Shown: piece after piece, positions 7,738 through 16,357 of the stretch
How positions within the stretch are numbered: position 1 is the stretch's first letter
Layout: the number at the start of each line of letters is the position of its first letter
Origin: Gallionella capsiferriformans ES-2
Lineage (GTDB): Bacteria; Pseudomonadota; Gammaproteobacteria; Burkholderiales; Gallionellaceae
Reading direction: 5' to 3'
DNA length: 64,000 nucleotides
Assembly: GCF_000145255.1 (NCBI RefSeq)
Contig: NC_014394.1
Span: 3,038,001 to 3,102,000, forward strand
Notes under the pieces: generated by a model
The model's input: only the letters and a program-made list of their open reading frames with translations
Databases searched by the model: none
What the model was told of the DNA's origin: nothing
Made by a program: the position numbers and the translations under genes

Positions 7738-8963
7738 TTGTACTCCTTCCCGCTTTGCGATACAGCCTGTAAATGACCGATTAGCTGATCAACTAAACGA
7801 TCATGATTAAAATACTGCTGATAATAGTTACGCCCACTTCGCCCCATTTGCTCAAGAAGTTCTGGCGGTGATTGGTACAAATTCAATATGGTGTCTGCCA
7901 ATGCCCTCGCATCCTCTGCCGGCGTTGCTAACCCGGCTCCCGCCTCAACCACCAAGCGCGCTCCTTCGCCATTCAGGCAAGCAATAATGGGCCTACCTGC
8001 AGCTAAATAAGCCTGCACCTTATTGGGTACTGTCGCCGCAAAAATCGGCTGATCCGCCAAAGTTACCAACAACGCAGATGCCTGCTGCATAAAACCGGGC
8101 ATCGTCTCCACCGGGAACCTTCCCGGCAAGTGAAGATTAGTCAGACCACGCAACTTCACTTCATTCAACATCCATTCGCGAGAATTACCATCACCCAGGA
8201 CAACAAAATGAATGTCGGCATATTCACGCAGCAAAGTTGCGGACTCAACAATTACGCCAACAGCTTGTGCCACACCAATGTTGCCAGCAAACATAACCGA
8301 AAAACCCATACCCAAACCATCGACAACAGGTGTAATTTTCGTTGCTGGCATCGCAAAAGTATCATCCACTGAATTAGGGTAGTACACTATCGGCGTATTC
8401 GATGCCAGCAATCGAACGGGGGCAACGAACGCCCGAGACTGAACCAGAAGCAAATCGCAATGTCGATAAATAAATCGCACGACCAGTTCAACCAACTTAA
8501 GCGCCATGCGATTTTTCACATGCCCAGTGGCCGAAAGGCTTTCCGGCCACAAATCCTGCACCCACAACACTACGGGACATCCCTTCAACCAGCCAAGGAA
8601 AATCGCCGGAATCGCCTGAAGTATGGGGGACGGAGCATAAATAAAAATTACATCAAATTCTTTTTTGCGCAACATCCAGGGCGCGAACAACAATCCGGAT
8701 ATCACAAAAGACAAATAATTCAGCGCCAGTCGCAAACCACCACTTCCCCTTGCCAAAAATGGAATCCGATTGATGTTGACGCCTTGATGCAATTCCTTCT
8801 GGTATCCACCAGCCCTATATCCCGGAAAAATATGTCCACTGGGATAGTTTGGCTTGCCTGTCAGAACGTCAACTTCGACTCCATTTTCCTGCAGTGACGT
8901 AGCAACATCATTGATACGAAAACTTTCCGGCCAATAATACTGGCTAACAATTAATATGTGCAT
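7734..8963 (-). CDS. wbuB: GT4 glycosyltransferase, WbuB-like
   Basis: A 409-residue retaining GT-B glycosyltransferase. N-terminal features are SQYYWPESFRINDVA and LTGKPNYPSGHIFPGY; central VLWVQDLWPESLSATG; C-terminal PGFMQQASALLV and AAGRPII. These match the WbuB group, which adds L-FucNAc or L-QuiNAc in O-antigen repeat assembly. Its place directly upstream of the qnlA-fnlA-qnlB set supports transfer of that amino sugar. It overlaps the polymerase gene by 13 bases. No export signal is seen, so it should act at the inner face of the cytoplasmic membrane. Confidence 0.85.
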   Translation of the reverse strand: MHILIVSQYYWPESFRINDVATSLQENGVEVDVLTGKPNYPSGHIFPGYRAGGYQKELHQGVNINRIPFLARGSGGLRLALNYLSFVISGLLFAPWMLRKKEFDVIFIYAPSPILQAIPAIFLGWLKGCPVVLWVQDLWPESLSATGHVKNRMALKLVELVVRFIYRHCDLLLVQSRAFVAPVRLLASNTPIVYYPNSVDDTFAMPATKITPVVDGLGMGFSVMFAGNIGVAQAVGVIVESATLLREYADIHFVVLGDGNSREWMLNEVKLRGLTNLHLPGRFPVETMPGFMQQASALLVTLADQPIFAATVPNKVQAYLAAGRPIIACLNGEGARLVVEAGAGLATPAEDARALADTILNLYQSPPELLEQMGRSGRNYYQQYFNHDRLVDQLIGHLQAVSQSGKEYK

Positions 8964-10318
8964 TTAATGCCTGACGGAATTAGCTTTGAGTCTAAATCTC
9001 TAGACCAGAGCACTAAACATGGTGCAAGGAAAACAGATATAAAAAGCCATACAGGAAATATCTGCATCCTCATTACAAGCCCAGTCATCACGCAATAACA
9101 TAAAATCATTAATGCATAAACACTAGACACGCTATGCGTTGCTATATAACTACGTACAGCCCACCAGAATGACATCGTGCATATCCACAACATAGCGATC
9201 GTGCCTACTAAGCCCACATCTTGATACAAAACAAGCCAACCTGAATCTCGACCCTCCCCTACAAAGCGCCCCTCGATCGACAGCGATATTTCAGCTGGAA
9301 CATTGGCTAAATAGCCAAATTTAAACAAAGCATAATTTATCAAATACAGTGGTGATGCGGCAAACCTATCGCCAAGTAAAACAATTTCGTGCCACCCTTT
9401 ATCGCTGTTAAAGATTGGTATCACAAACCACCTAATCCCGAAGTACATCGTAAAAAAAGTAAGCGGTAAAATAATCAAAGACCACCAGTTAACACGTTTT
9501 TGCAATAATAAAACAGAAATAAATAACACCCCTAACAATAAGTAGCCTGCACTTCGAGCCCCCGATAAATAAATAGCAATCGAAGCCAAAATCATTCCCA
9601 TTAACATAATTTTTTGATGCCCATTATATGCATGCATACCGTAGGCGCAACCAAGATAAACAAAAGAAGCCCAAAAAGCTAACAAGTTTGGATTAAATAA
9701 GATGGAACTCGCTCGATAAACCATCGCACCTGAACTTTCAAGGGTCCCTGCCCATGAGTGATGCCAAAAAATTTCATAAAACGCTATGCCATCTGCAAAA
9801 AATAATATAAATAATCCACCCAAAAACCATTTGGAAATACTTTCAGTCTTTAATGTATTATTACCGAGAAAGCCAACAAATCCGACCAATAAGAAGGCGA
9901 GCATGGCCTCAATAGAGGCGACATTTTTAAGTTGCAATCCGTCACCCTGCCTGATGTTAAAAAAGTATCCACAAAGCAAAGCTGCCATTCCAAAAAGAGT
10001 ACTAATAATTATTTTTATCTCGTTTCTCTTGATTGTTAAATATCCATTATGTGCGTGTCCAAACAACACAAAAAAAACACTCCCTAATAGCACCAACGTA
10101 GACATCTTTGCCAGTGCCCCGCCCCCTTCTTGGTGCATTACAACTAGCAAATTTGCAGATTCGCTTGAAGTCAGTGCAAGTGCCGCAAAAGCGAAATGCA
10201 GCATCCCGTAGAAGAACAAAATTATCAGCAACGTTGCGACATCCCTTCGTTGCTTCATAAGCACCAAAAAACCAAACACTGTTACTACATTTATTATTTC
10301 AAATACATCAATTTTCAT
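8951..10318 (-). CDS. wzy: O-antigen polymerase, Wzy-like multispan membrane protein
   Basis: A 455-residue, very hydrophobic protein with roughly ten to twelve membrane segments and a larger polar loop towards the C-terminal half (LSIEGRFVGEGRDSGWLVLYQDVGLVG), the arrangement of Wzy/O-antigen ligase-like proteins. Wzy proteins are poorly conserved, so the call rests on topology and on its place among glycosyltransferases. The similar loop in WaaL ligases makes ligase the main alternative. The region is clearly AT-rich relative to the housekeeping genes, as is usual for polymerase genes. It overlaps both neighbours. Confidence 0.72.
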   Translation of the reverse strand: MKIDVFEIINVVTVFGFLVLMKQRRDVATLLIILFFYGMLHFAFAALALTSSESANLLVVMHQEGGGALAKMSTLVLLGSVFFVLFGHAHNGYLTIKRNEIKIIISTLFGMAALLCGYFFNIRQGDGLQLKNVASIEAMLAFLLVGFVGFLGNNTLKTESISKWFLGGLFILFFADGIAFYEIFWHHSWAGTLESSGAMVYRASSILFNPNLLAFWASFVYLGCAYGMHAYNGHQKIMLMGMILASIAIYLSGARSAGYLLLGVLFISVLLLQKRVNWWSLIILPLTFFTMYFGIRWFVIPIFNSDKGWHEIVLLGDRFAASPLYLINYALFKFGYLANVPAEISLSIEGRFVGEGRDSGWLVLYQDVGLVGTIAMLWICTMSFWWAVRSYIATHSVSSVYALMILCYCVMTGLVMRMQIFPVWLFISVFLAPCLVLWSRDLDSKLIPSGIKCTY

Positions 10319-11466
10319 TGTCTACTCATTATAATTTCCGTGTAAAGCGCCCAGTATTGTTGAACAATTACATTCCATGAAAATTTCGTTAAAACATATT
10401 CTTTGATTCTTTCTGCCGCATGCTCAATAGCGCCTATATTGGACAACACAACTTCCAATCCTTGAACTAATCCTTCAATCGTAGCCGGAACAACCCAACC
10501 GGCACCTACATCGGCCACTTGATTAAACCCGCACTGATCGGTCAACAGTACAGGTATTCCACTGACACCCGCTTCAAGCACGACAATTGACATTGCCTCT
10601 TGCCGGGATGGAATAGCAAGAAACTGAGCCGCGTGATAGGCCTGTGACTTATCAGCACCGCCCAGATAACCGAGAAAATACACTCTCCCGTCCACATCCT
10701 CATGTTTTACAAGGCGTTTTAATTCTGCGAGCATCCCACCGTCTGGGCCTGCGAATACCAAATTAACTCCCGGGAATTTACTGCTAACCTTACAAAAAGC
10801 TTTTAACAGCAAGTCCGGTCCCTTGATTAAATTCAACCTTCCGACAAAAAGAATAAATGGTTGTGTGCCCAAACCATACTTCTTCCTGAAAAGATCATTA
10901 TCTTTAGCCAGAAAATCAGTCTGCGCAATGCCGTTAGGAATTACACGAATTTTATCTTGAGGCACACCATATTCAGCAAATGACTTTATCTCATCGGGTG
11001 TCACTGCAATACACATAGATGCATTGCGGACTATCTTTTTTCCGACAACAAAATTATATATTCTCTTAAAAAGCTTCGATCTTCCGAAGATAGGCAACGA
11101 ACCAGCGGGACAAACCACATAAGGTTTGTTTTGTTTGCGTATAGCGAAATAGACTAAAGCATTCAAAATAGTCCAGTGCCCCATTAAATGAATGATGTCT
11201 GCTTCATTCACAATTACATTAATTGCACTGAAGTTAATTTTCGGCACATAGAACCGCCTAAAAAGGCAAGGAAGCGCAATAACACGACCTGTCCCAAGAA
11301 AATTTTTGCGCTCTTCGCTTAACCCTGTGTCTATGGTCAATACGCGACAGTCAGCTCCAGACAGAGCAAGAAACTTGCTCATCTGATAAGATCTTTCGGC
11401 TTCTCCCCCTCCTGTTACAGGATCAATCGTGTTGCTTACGTTTAAAATCTTCATCAAAGATATCAT
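10315..11466 (-). CDS. GT4 glycosyltransferase
   Basis: A 383-residue GT-B transferase. It has an N-terminal acceptor domain (ILNVSNTIDPVTGGGEAER) and a C-terminal donor domain with FVGRLNLIKGPDLLLKAF, FAGPDGG, PSRQEAMSIVVLEAGVSG and a Glu-containing E-x7 donor motif, all typical of family GT4. Donor and acceptor cannot be predicted. Start 11466 is favoured by the 4-base ATGA overlap with the preceding SDR gene; an internal ATG at 11454 would give MKILNVSNT. Its end overlaps the polymerase start by 4 bases, which supports one polycistronic unit. Confidence 0.85.
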   Translation of the reverse strand: MISLMKILNVSNTIDPVTGGGEAERSYQMSKFLALSGADCRVLTIDTGLSEERKNFLGTGRVIALPCLFRRFYVPKINFSAINVIVNEADIIHLMGHWTILNALVYFAIRKQNKPYVVCPAGSLPIFGRSKLFKRIYNFVVGKKIVRNASMCIAVTPDEIKSFAEYGVPQDKIRVIPNGIAQTDFLAKDNDLFRKKYGLGTQPFILFVGRLNLIKGPDLLLKAFCKVSSKFPGVNLVFAGPDGGMLAELKRLVKHEDVDGRVYFLGYLGGADKSQAYHAAQFLAIPSRQEAMSIVVLEAGVSGIPVLLTDQCGFNQVADVGAGWVVPATIEGLVQGLEVVLSNIGAIEHAAERIKEYVLTKFSWNVIVQQYWALYTEIIMSRQ

Positions 11467-12416
11467 TCATTTTTATTATCACAAGATTTTTTGTACCATG
11501 TCGCGAATCTATCTATGGCAACTTCAATTTTTTGTGGTTTATCGAAACCCAAATCGGCAAGTTTTTTGTCACAGTATTTTATCGATGGATTCGTATTCGA
11601 TCTTCCTGCCAGGCGGAGGAATTCCCTAAGAATAAATGCTGGCACAGACAGCCTTGAAATGGGATAGCATATACCGAAAATAGTTAACAATCGGTTTTCA
11701 ACGTCGCGATAATTATTCGCCTCTGAATCATCATCAGAAATAATGAAAACTTCACGATCAACTTTCTCAGCATCTAGTAGAAATACAAGTGCTGCAACTA
11801 CGTTTTCAACACAAACGAGATTCATGCTTCTGCGGTTAAACACACATGATCTAATGTAATTAATCCATGGAATCTGGGTCAATAATTCGTTCGCCAGTTT
11901 AAGTAAATTTTTACCCCCCGGACCAAACACCGCTGTAGGACGAAGGATCGTAACCTCATATTTTCCAATAGCCGCATCAAGCACTATATTTTCCATACTC
12001 AACTTGGTACGTTCGTACTCTGAAGCAGGAGCACACACAGTGCTTTCAGTAACCAAATTACTGCCTGTTCTTCCAACTACAACCGCCGTACTACAATGAA
12101 TCAGACGCTTGATCTGATTTTTGGCACACGCCATAGCAAGATTAGCCATTGCTTCAAGATTGCTTTGAGCCAGATAAGCAAGATTGATAACGGTGCAGTT
12201 TTTTCTTAGCAACACATCCAATGAATCCGGCTTAAGCAGATCACCTTCAATAAAGTTAATGTTGTCATCACTTTTTATTCTACTGCGATGTACCAAAACA
12301 CGAACTTCAATGTCCTTTCTTTGCGCAAGAGACTTTAAGAGATGTTCGCCGATGAAACCCGAGGCGCCGATCACGACTACAGTTTTTAAATCGTGTGTAG
12401 ATCGACCGTCACTCAT
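11463..12416 (-). CDS. NAD-dependent epimerase/dehydratase (SDR), substrate unknown
   Basis: A 317-residue extended SDR with the nucleotide motif GASGFIG near residue 17, the Ser/Thr element HCSTAVVVG and a catalytic YERTK. RPTAVFGPGG follows. The C-terminal part is diverged from the better known epimerases in the window, and the substrate cannot be named. It is likely a nucleotide-sugar modifying enzyme, given its position between a WbsX-like gene and a GT4 gene with 4-base overlaps at both ends. The composition is AT-rich. Confidence 0.7.
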   Translation of the reverse strand: MSDGRSTHDLKTVVVIGASGFIGEHLLKSLAQRKDIEVRVLVHRSRIKSDDNINFIEGDLLKPDSLDVLLRKNCTVINLAYLAQSNLEAMANLAMACAKNQIKRLIHCSTAVVVGRTGSNLVTESTVCAPASEYERTKLSMENIVLDAAIGKYEVTILRPTAVFGPGGKNLLKLANELLTQIPWINYIRSCVFNRRSMNLVCVENVVAALVFLLDAEKVDREVFIISDDDSEANNYRDVENRLLTIFGICYPISRLSVPAFILREFLRLAGRSNTNPSIKYCDKKLADLGFDKPQKIEVAIDRFATWYKKSCDNKNE

Positions 12417-13507
12417 TCAATCACTCTTTTCAGTGCCTGCAAATATTGCAAGCCCCACTTCGTGTCTGGCTCCAGATGATTACCTTCAGCCCACTCGTTC
12501 CAGGATTTCACAAAAACGAGCTTGTGTTCATCGTCACGCTCACCAAGCGCACCTACCGCATCATTTAAGTGAGCCTCAAAAAGTGCAGGGGTAGAATTTG
12601 CAAGCACTAATCCTTTGCGGCCTTTGCGAGGCGTGTTGTCCCAATTGGGATAAATGCAAGGATAAGCCTCACAAGCAAACTGGTTAAGATCCGGAACAAG
12701 GTGTTTGATCGCTTCGCTATACTCCACAACACGCGGCCCGCCCAATGACAATTTTCGCCGTATTCTCCAAATATTTTTTGTCACTTCGTTAACTACCGAA
12801 TTTGCCGTGTTGGTAACTGCAAGTCTAGATAATGTGACGGCATCCAATCCAAGCTCTCCGGGATCGGCAAAGTCGAGCATATGGATCCCCACTATGTGCA
12901 GGCCTTTAAGTCCTGCCTGCAGCGCTAATTCACGCCAAAGATCAAATCGTTTTTTTGCATCAGGAATATCTGTTGGCTTAAATATGACAAAGAGTGGCTT
13001 CCCGTCCACCGTTATATAGCGCTTATCCCGGAAAGCTGTTAACAAATAATCAAAATGCGCTCTGTCGTCAGCTTCACCGGGGTAGGTCTGATCAATCAAC
13101 ATTCGGTGCGGCTCGTCCTTCCATATCCCGCTCCAGGAATGATTTGCCCAGCCCAAACAAAATGGAAAATCAGGTGAGCCAGATGAAAGGACCTCATTAA
13201 ATGGTCGCTCCAACATACGCCGCCCACCAAACCAGTAATGCCAATAGCAAAATCCCTCTACACCATAGGCAGCGGCCATTTCCGCCTGCGCTACTCTGGT
13301 CTCAGGCAATCTAAGGTCATAAAACCCCAAGTCTGCCGGAATTACAGGTTGTTCATGCCCTTTAAACAAAGACTTCGCACTAGCGACATTTGTCCATTCA
13401 GAAAAGCCACTACCCCACCACTCATCATTTTCTGGTGTCGGGTGAAATTGTGGTAGATAAAAGGCAATTACACGGGCCAATTTCTTCTTGCTTATTTTTT
13501 CAGTCAT
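12413..13507 (-). CDS. WbsX-like glycoside-hydrolase-fold (GH99-like) protein
   Basis: A 364-residue protein with the WbsX family signature RVIAFYLPQFHPTPENDEWW and GFSEWTNV, then GFCYWHYWFGGRRMLERP, WANHSWSG, and the C-terminal KSWNEWAEGNHLEPD. WbsX proteins are common in O-antigen and exopolysaccharide loci and have a TIM-barrel fold related to GH99 endomannanases. Their exact task is unsettled; both glycosyltransfer and hydrolysis have been suggested. No signal peptide is visible, so it is probably cytoplasmic. It overlaps the SDR gene by 4 bases. Confidence 0.85.
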   Translation of the reverse strand: MTEKISKKKLARVIAFYLPQFHPTPENDEWWGSGFSEWTNVASAKSLFKGHEQPVIPADLGFYDLRLPETRVAQAEMAAAYGVEGFCYWHYWFGGRRMLERPFNEVLSSGSPDFPFCLGWANHSWSGIWKDEPHRMLIDQTYPGEADDRAHFDYLLTAFRDKRYITVDGKPLFVIFKPTDIPDAKKRFDLWRELALQAGLKGLHIVGIHMLDFADPGELGLDAVTLSRLAVTNTANSVVNEVTKNIWRIRRKLSLGGPRVVEYSEAIKHLVPDLNQFACEAYPCIYPNWDNTPRKGRKGLVLANSTPALFEAHLNDAVGALGERDDEHKLVFVKSWNEWAEGNHLEPDTKWGLQYLQALKRVIE

Positions 13508-13564
13508 ATTTTATCTTCAACTCATACTATCCAGCAAAATTTAAACTATATCTCATTGTTCTTT

Positions 13565-14269
13565 CTATTCTTCCGAAACTTCCCATTTTTCGCTACTAAA
13601 ATTGAACTTCTTTAAAATTTTTGCAGGAATTCCGCCAACAATTACATTGTCAGGCACATCACGAGTAACTATAGAGTTTGCTCCCACCACAACCCCATCA
13701 CCGATTCGAATCGAACCCACAATTGTAACGTTATCTCCGATCCAGACTTTGGAACCTATGACCACAGGTCCGTGTGAAACCAATTTTCGCGCGACAGGTG
13801 GCTCACTAGGATGACTTTGCTCTTCGCCTCTATACGATCCATGATTATGATCACTAATATATACGCCACTTCCGAACAAACAATCATCACCAATCTCAAC
13901 CCTGTTTACGGCAGAAATGTGCAATCGTTCTGAAGCATGAAATCCTTTACCCAGCCGAAGCACTGGAGTGTCTGACATCCCGGAGTATAGATCTACAACC
14001 TCAATCCACGCATACCGGCCTATTGATAACCTTTCGCCAACCTCAATTAACCGGGTACCAATTACTCTTGAACCTCGCCCAAGATATGCTTTGTTCCACC
14101 CAAGGAAATAGGCAGAAAATTTTCCTTCAAGTATGTAAGTCAACCAGCCAACAAGACGAAAAAGAGCAACAAGAGGCCGTTCTTGTGCGACCACTTTTGA
14201 TATTTGCAATAGACGCTTTAAAAGTCCCGTCATGAAAGGAATTCGCTGCATAAATGATTTCGTCATCAA
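13565..14269 (-). CDS. left-handed beta-helix acyltransferase (WbbJ/LbH type)
   Basis: A 234-residue protein whose C-terminal half is built of hexapeptide repeats: IGDDCLFGSGVYISDHNHG, GPVVIGSKVWIGDNVTIVG, then IGDGVVVGANSIVTRDVPDN and GGIPAKILKKF. This is the O-acetyltransferase type found in O-antigen loci, with the His of SDHNHG as the expected catalytic residue. It probably acetylates a sugar of the repeat unit. The N-terminal 80 residues are less conserved. It lies between the WbsX-like gene (57-base gap) and a GT2 gene (4-base gap). Confidence 0.85.
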   Translation of the reverse strand: MMTKSFMQRIPFMTGLLKRLLQISKVVAQERPLVALFRLVGWLTYILEGKFSAYFLGWNKAYLGRGSRVIGTRLIEVGERLSIGRYAWIEVVDLYSGMSDTPVLRLGKGFHASERLHISAVNRVEIGDDCLFGSGVYISDHNHGSYRGEEQSHPSEPPVARKLVSHGPVVIGSKVWIGDNVTIVGSIRIGDGVVVGANSIVTRDVPDNVIVGGIPAKILKKFNFSSEKWEVSEE

Positions 14270-14273
14270 TTGC

Positions 14274-15290
14274 TCACACTAAGGCCCAACCAAAAAGACG
14301 ACGAAACACTTTGAGAAATACGTTGTAACAACCTGCAATAGGTAACGGAAATCGTATTAATGGCGCAAGAAAAATATGGTACCTCCAGTTATCGCCGAAC
14401 GCCTCTTTCAAACCTGCTGCCATATCCATATCCGAGAACTTGCTCGACCCTTTGCGAAATTCGAAAATGAAGCCCGGAAAAAAATTAACGATGGTGCCAT
14501 TTTGAATGGTTCTAGCTACTGCCGGCATATCTTTCAGGATCTCATTTGTAATCTTAACCAGATTACATCCAAATACTTTAACGAGCCCATAGCCACCTGA
14601 GTTCGAACCTTGCGCTGCAACCACCCAGTCTTCAATAGTCATGAAATTCTTGCCTTCACGCAACAAGGGTAACACCCAACTTAATTGAACAAGATTACTA
14701 GCAGTCAATTCAGTTCGGTAATTCATGCCGATACCACTGCGTACTACGAGCCCTGAAATAAACGTCAGCATTACATTCGTGCGACGGGTGAATTCTGCAG
14801 CACTTCTGAAGCTTAAAGCACCGTGACTTTCTTGGCACCTTGGTTTTTCCTGATAGCTATCTTTAAACCAGTAGTTATTGACATACAGAATATCGATCTT
14901 CCCCTTGAGGAGTTGACTCAACACAATGCCCAGATTACCGGGAAGTAGTACGTCATCATCCCCGATAATCCACACGTAAGGCGTGATGGCCGAGTCATAG
15001 CATTGCGCAATATTCTTATCAGGACCAACATTCACAGGGTTGCGCACTGCCTCAAATACACCCGCTTGCATCCCTTGATATTGGGCAATGACTTTTGGTG
15101 TAATACCATCTGACGAAGCGTTATCCGATACATAAATTTTGACTAGGCAACGCTGGTCTTCGCTTAAGCCAGCGATCTCCTCAACAATTCTTTTTAAACA
15201 GAGATCAAGATACGTTGCTCTGTTATAGGTAGGAATTGCTATTGTCAGCAATGGCTGACTGTTTACACTGAGTTCACCTGCGGTTTGCAT
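14274..15290 (-). CDS. GT2 glycosyltransferase
   Basis: A 338-residue inverting GT-A transferase. It opens with LLTIAIPTYNRATYLDLCL, has VSDNASSDG, and carries a metal-binding GDDDVLLPGN element near residue 116. Donor and acceptor are unknown. The C-terminal part has hydrophobic stretches (APLIRFPLPIAG) that may associate with the membrane. It belongs to the polysaccharide operon, with 35 bases to the next upstream gene, another GT2. Confidence 0.86.
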   Translation of the reverse strand: MQTAGELSVNSQPLLTIAIPTYNRATYLDLCLKRIVEEIAGLSEDQRCLVKIYVSDNASSDGITPKVIAQYQGMQAGVFEAVRNPVNVGPDKNIAQCYDSAITPYVWIIGDDDVLLPGNLGIVLSQLLKGKIDILYVNNYWFKDSYQEKPRCQESHGALSFRSAAEFTRRTNVMLTFISGLVVRSGIGMNYRTELTASNLVQLSWVLPLLREGKNFMTIEDWVVAAQGSNSGGYGLVKVFGCNLVKITNEILKDMPAVARTIQNGTIVNFFPGFIFEFRKGSSKFSDMDMAAGLKEAFGDNWRYHIFLAPLIRFPLPIAGCYNVFLKVFRRLFGWALV

Positions 15291-15325
15291 CTATGTAATA
15301 CCTTTCAAACGAGTGAGCCTGCCAC

Positions 15326-16357
15326 TCACCGGTTCTTAATTGAACGTCGCACCACTCTCGAAAAAAGTCTCATAACAACGTGCCGTTCAAAATCCAAATG
15401 TGTTATGAAACCACCCCCCCATAGGGCCATGGTTTCACTTTTATAGCGCCGATAAAAATTCAGTCCAATACTGAGCAGTTCTTTATTTTTTATTTCTTTA
15501 CACTCCATGTAGTAATGAGTGCATAAATTCTCATTTCTCAGTATCGACTGATACCCCTTGGTGGCAGCGGCTAACTCATGAATAAAAGTATCAATAATTA
15601 ATTTGTGTTTATCTTGCGGTGTAAGCTGCAAGGTGTTTATATGCTTCGAGTAGTTGACTGCCAGTTTCAATCTGGTTTCAGGTGAAAAAAACGCGTTCTT
15701 TAATTTACCATTAGTAGTTGATGACTTATGTTTTACTACCATCGTCCCTGTTTCTGGCGTAAATGTTGGTCTGTGGTAAATCGCACCATCCCCCAACAAA
15801 CATAATTCTGCAAAAGCAAATTCAAGGGGGAACAAGTCGACGAAAGCGTAATCAGAAAATCTCTCGACAAGCTTGATCGATTTCAACATCTCATTATTAA
15901 AAACATACCCAGTAGGATGCCGTCCTTGATAGGCGATATTTCTTATCGCCAGATAACCCCTTGGGAAAATCTCACACTCTGCTTCAGATATCGAATCAAA
16001 CGCACAATACCCACCAGCCAAACTAGGATGCTGCGCTAAAAACGATTTTAAATCGCTTATCTTTGCACTATCGACATGATCTTGGTCAGTGGAATACACA
16101 AGGAATTTTCCTCTGCCTTTGTTCAATACATTAACCATATTGAACAAAGCACCTTTGTTCTCTCCATTGCTGTAGACACACAGCCTTTCGTCTTTAACAG
16201 TTCGTAAAATATCGAGAGTGCCATCAGTTGATCCATTGTCCAAGACAACAACTTCTATGGTCGGATCGGTACACGATAAAATATTCGTAACCAGCCTACT
16301 TACAATCTCGGCGCGATTGTAAGTAGGTATGCAAAAACTCAATTCAATATTATTCAT
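15326..16357 (-). CDS. GT2-like glycosyltransferase with an atypical DXD region
   Basis: A 343-residue GT-A protein starting ELSFCIPTYNRAEIVSRLV, with VLDNGSTDGTLDIL for nucleotide binding. At the position of the metal-binding DXD the sequence reads YSTDQDHVD, so the acidic pattern differs from the neighbouring GT2 (GDDD). The rest of the protein is diverged. It is likely a repeat-unit transferase, but its activity cannot be judged from sequence. Its ATG overlaps the end of the ABC transporter gene by 8 bases. Confidence 0.78.
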   Translation of the reverse strand: MNNIELSFCIPTYNRAEIVSRLVTNILSCTDPTIEVVVLDNGSTDGTLDILRTVKDERLCVYSNGENKGALFNMVNVLNKGRGKFLVYSTDQDHVDSAKISDLKSFLAQHPSLAGGYCAFDSISEAECEIFPRGYLAIRNIAYQGRHPTGYVFNNEMLKSIKLVERFSDYAFVDLFPLEFAFAELCLLGDGAIYHRPTFTPETGTMVVKHKSSTTNGKLKNAFFSPETRLKLAVNYSKHINTLQLTPQDKHKLIIDTFIHELAAATKGYQSILRNENLCTHYYMECKEIKNKELLSIGLNFYRRYKSETMALWGGGFITHLDFERHVVMRLFSRVVRRSIKNR

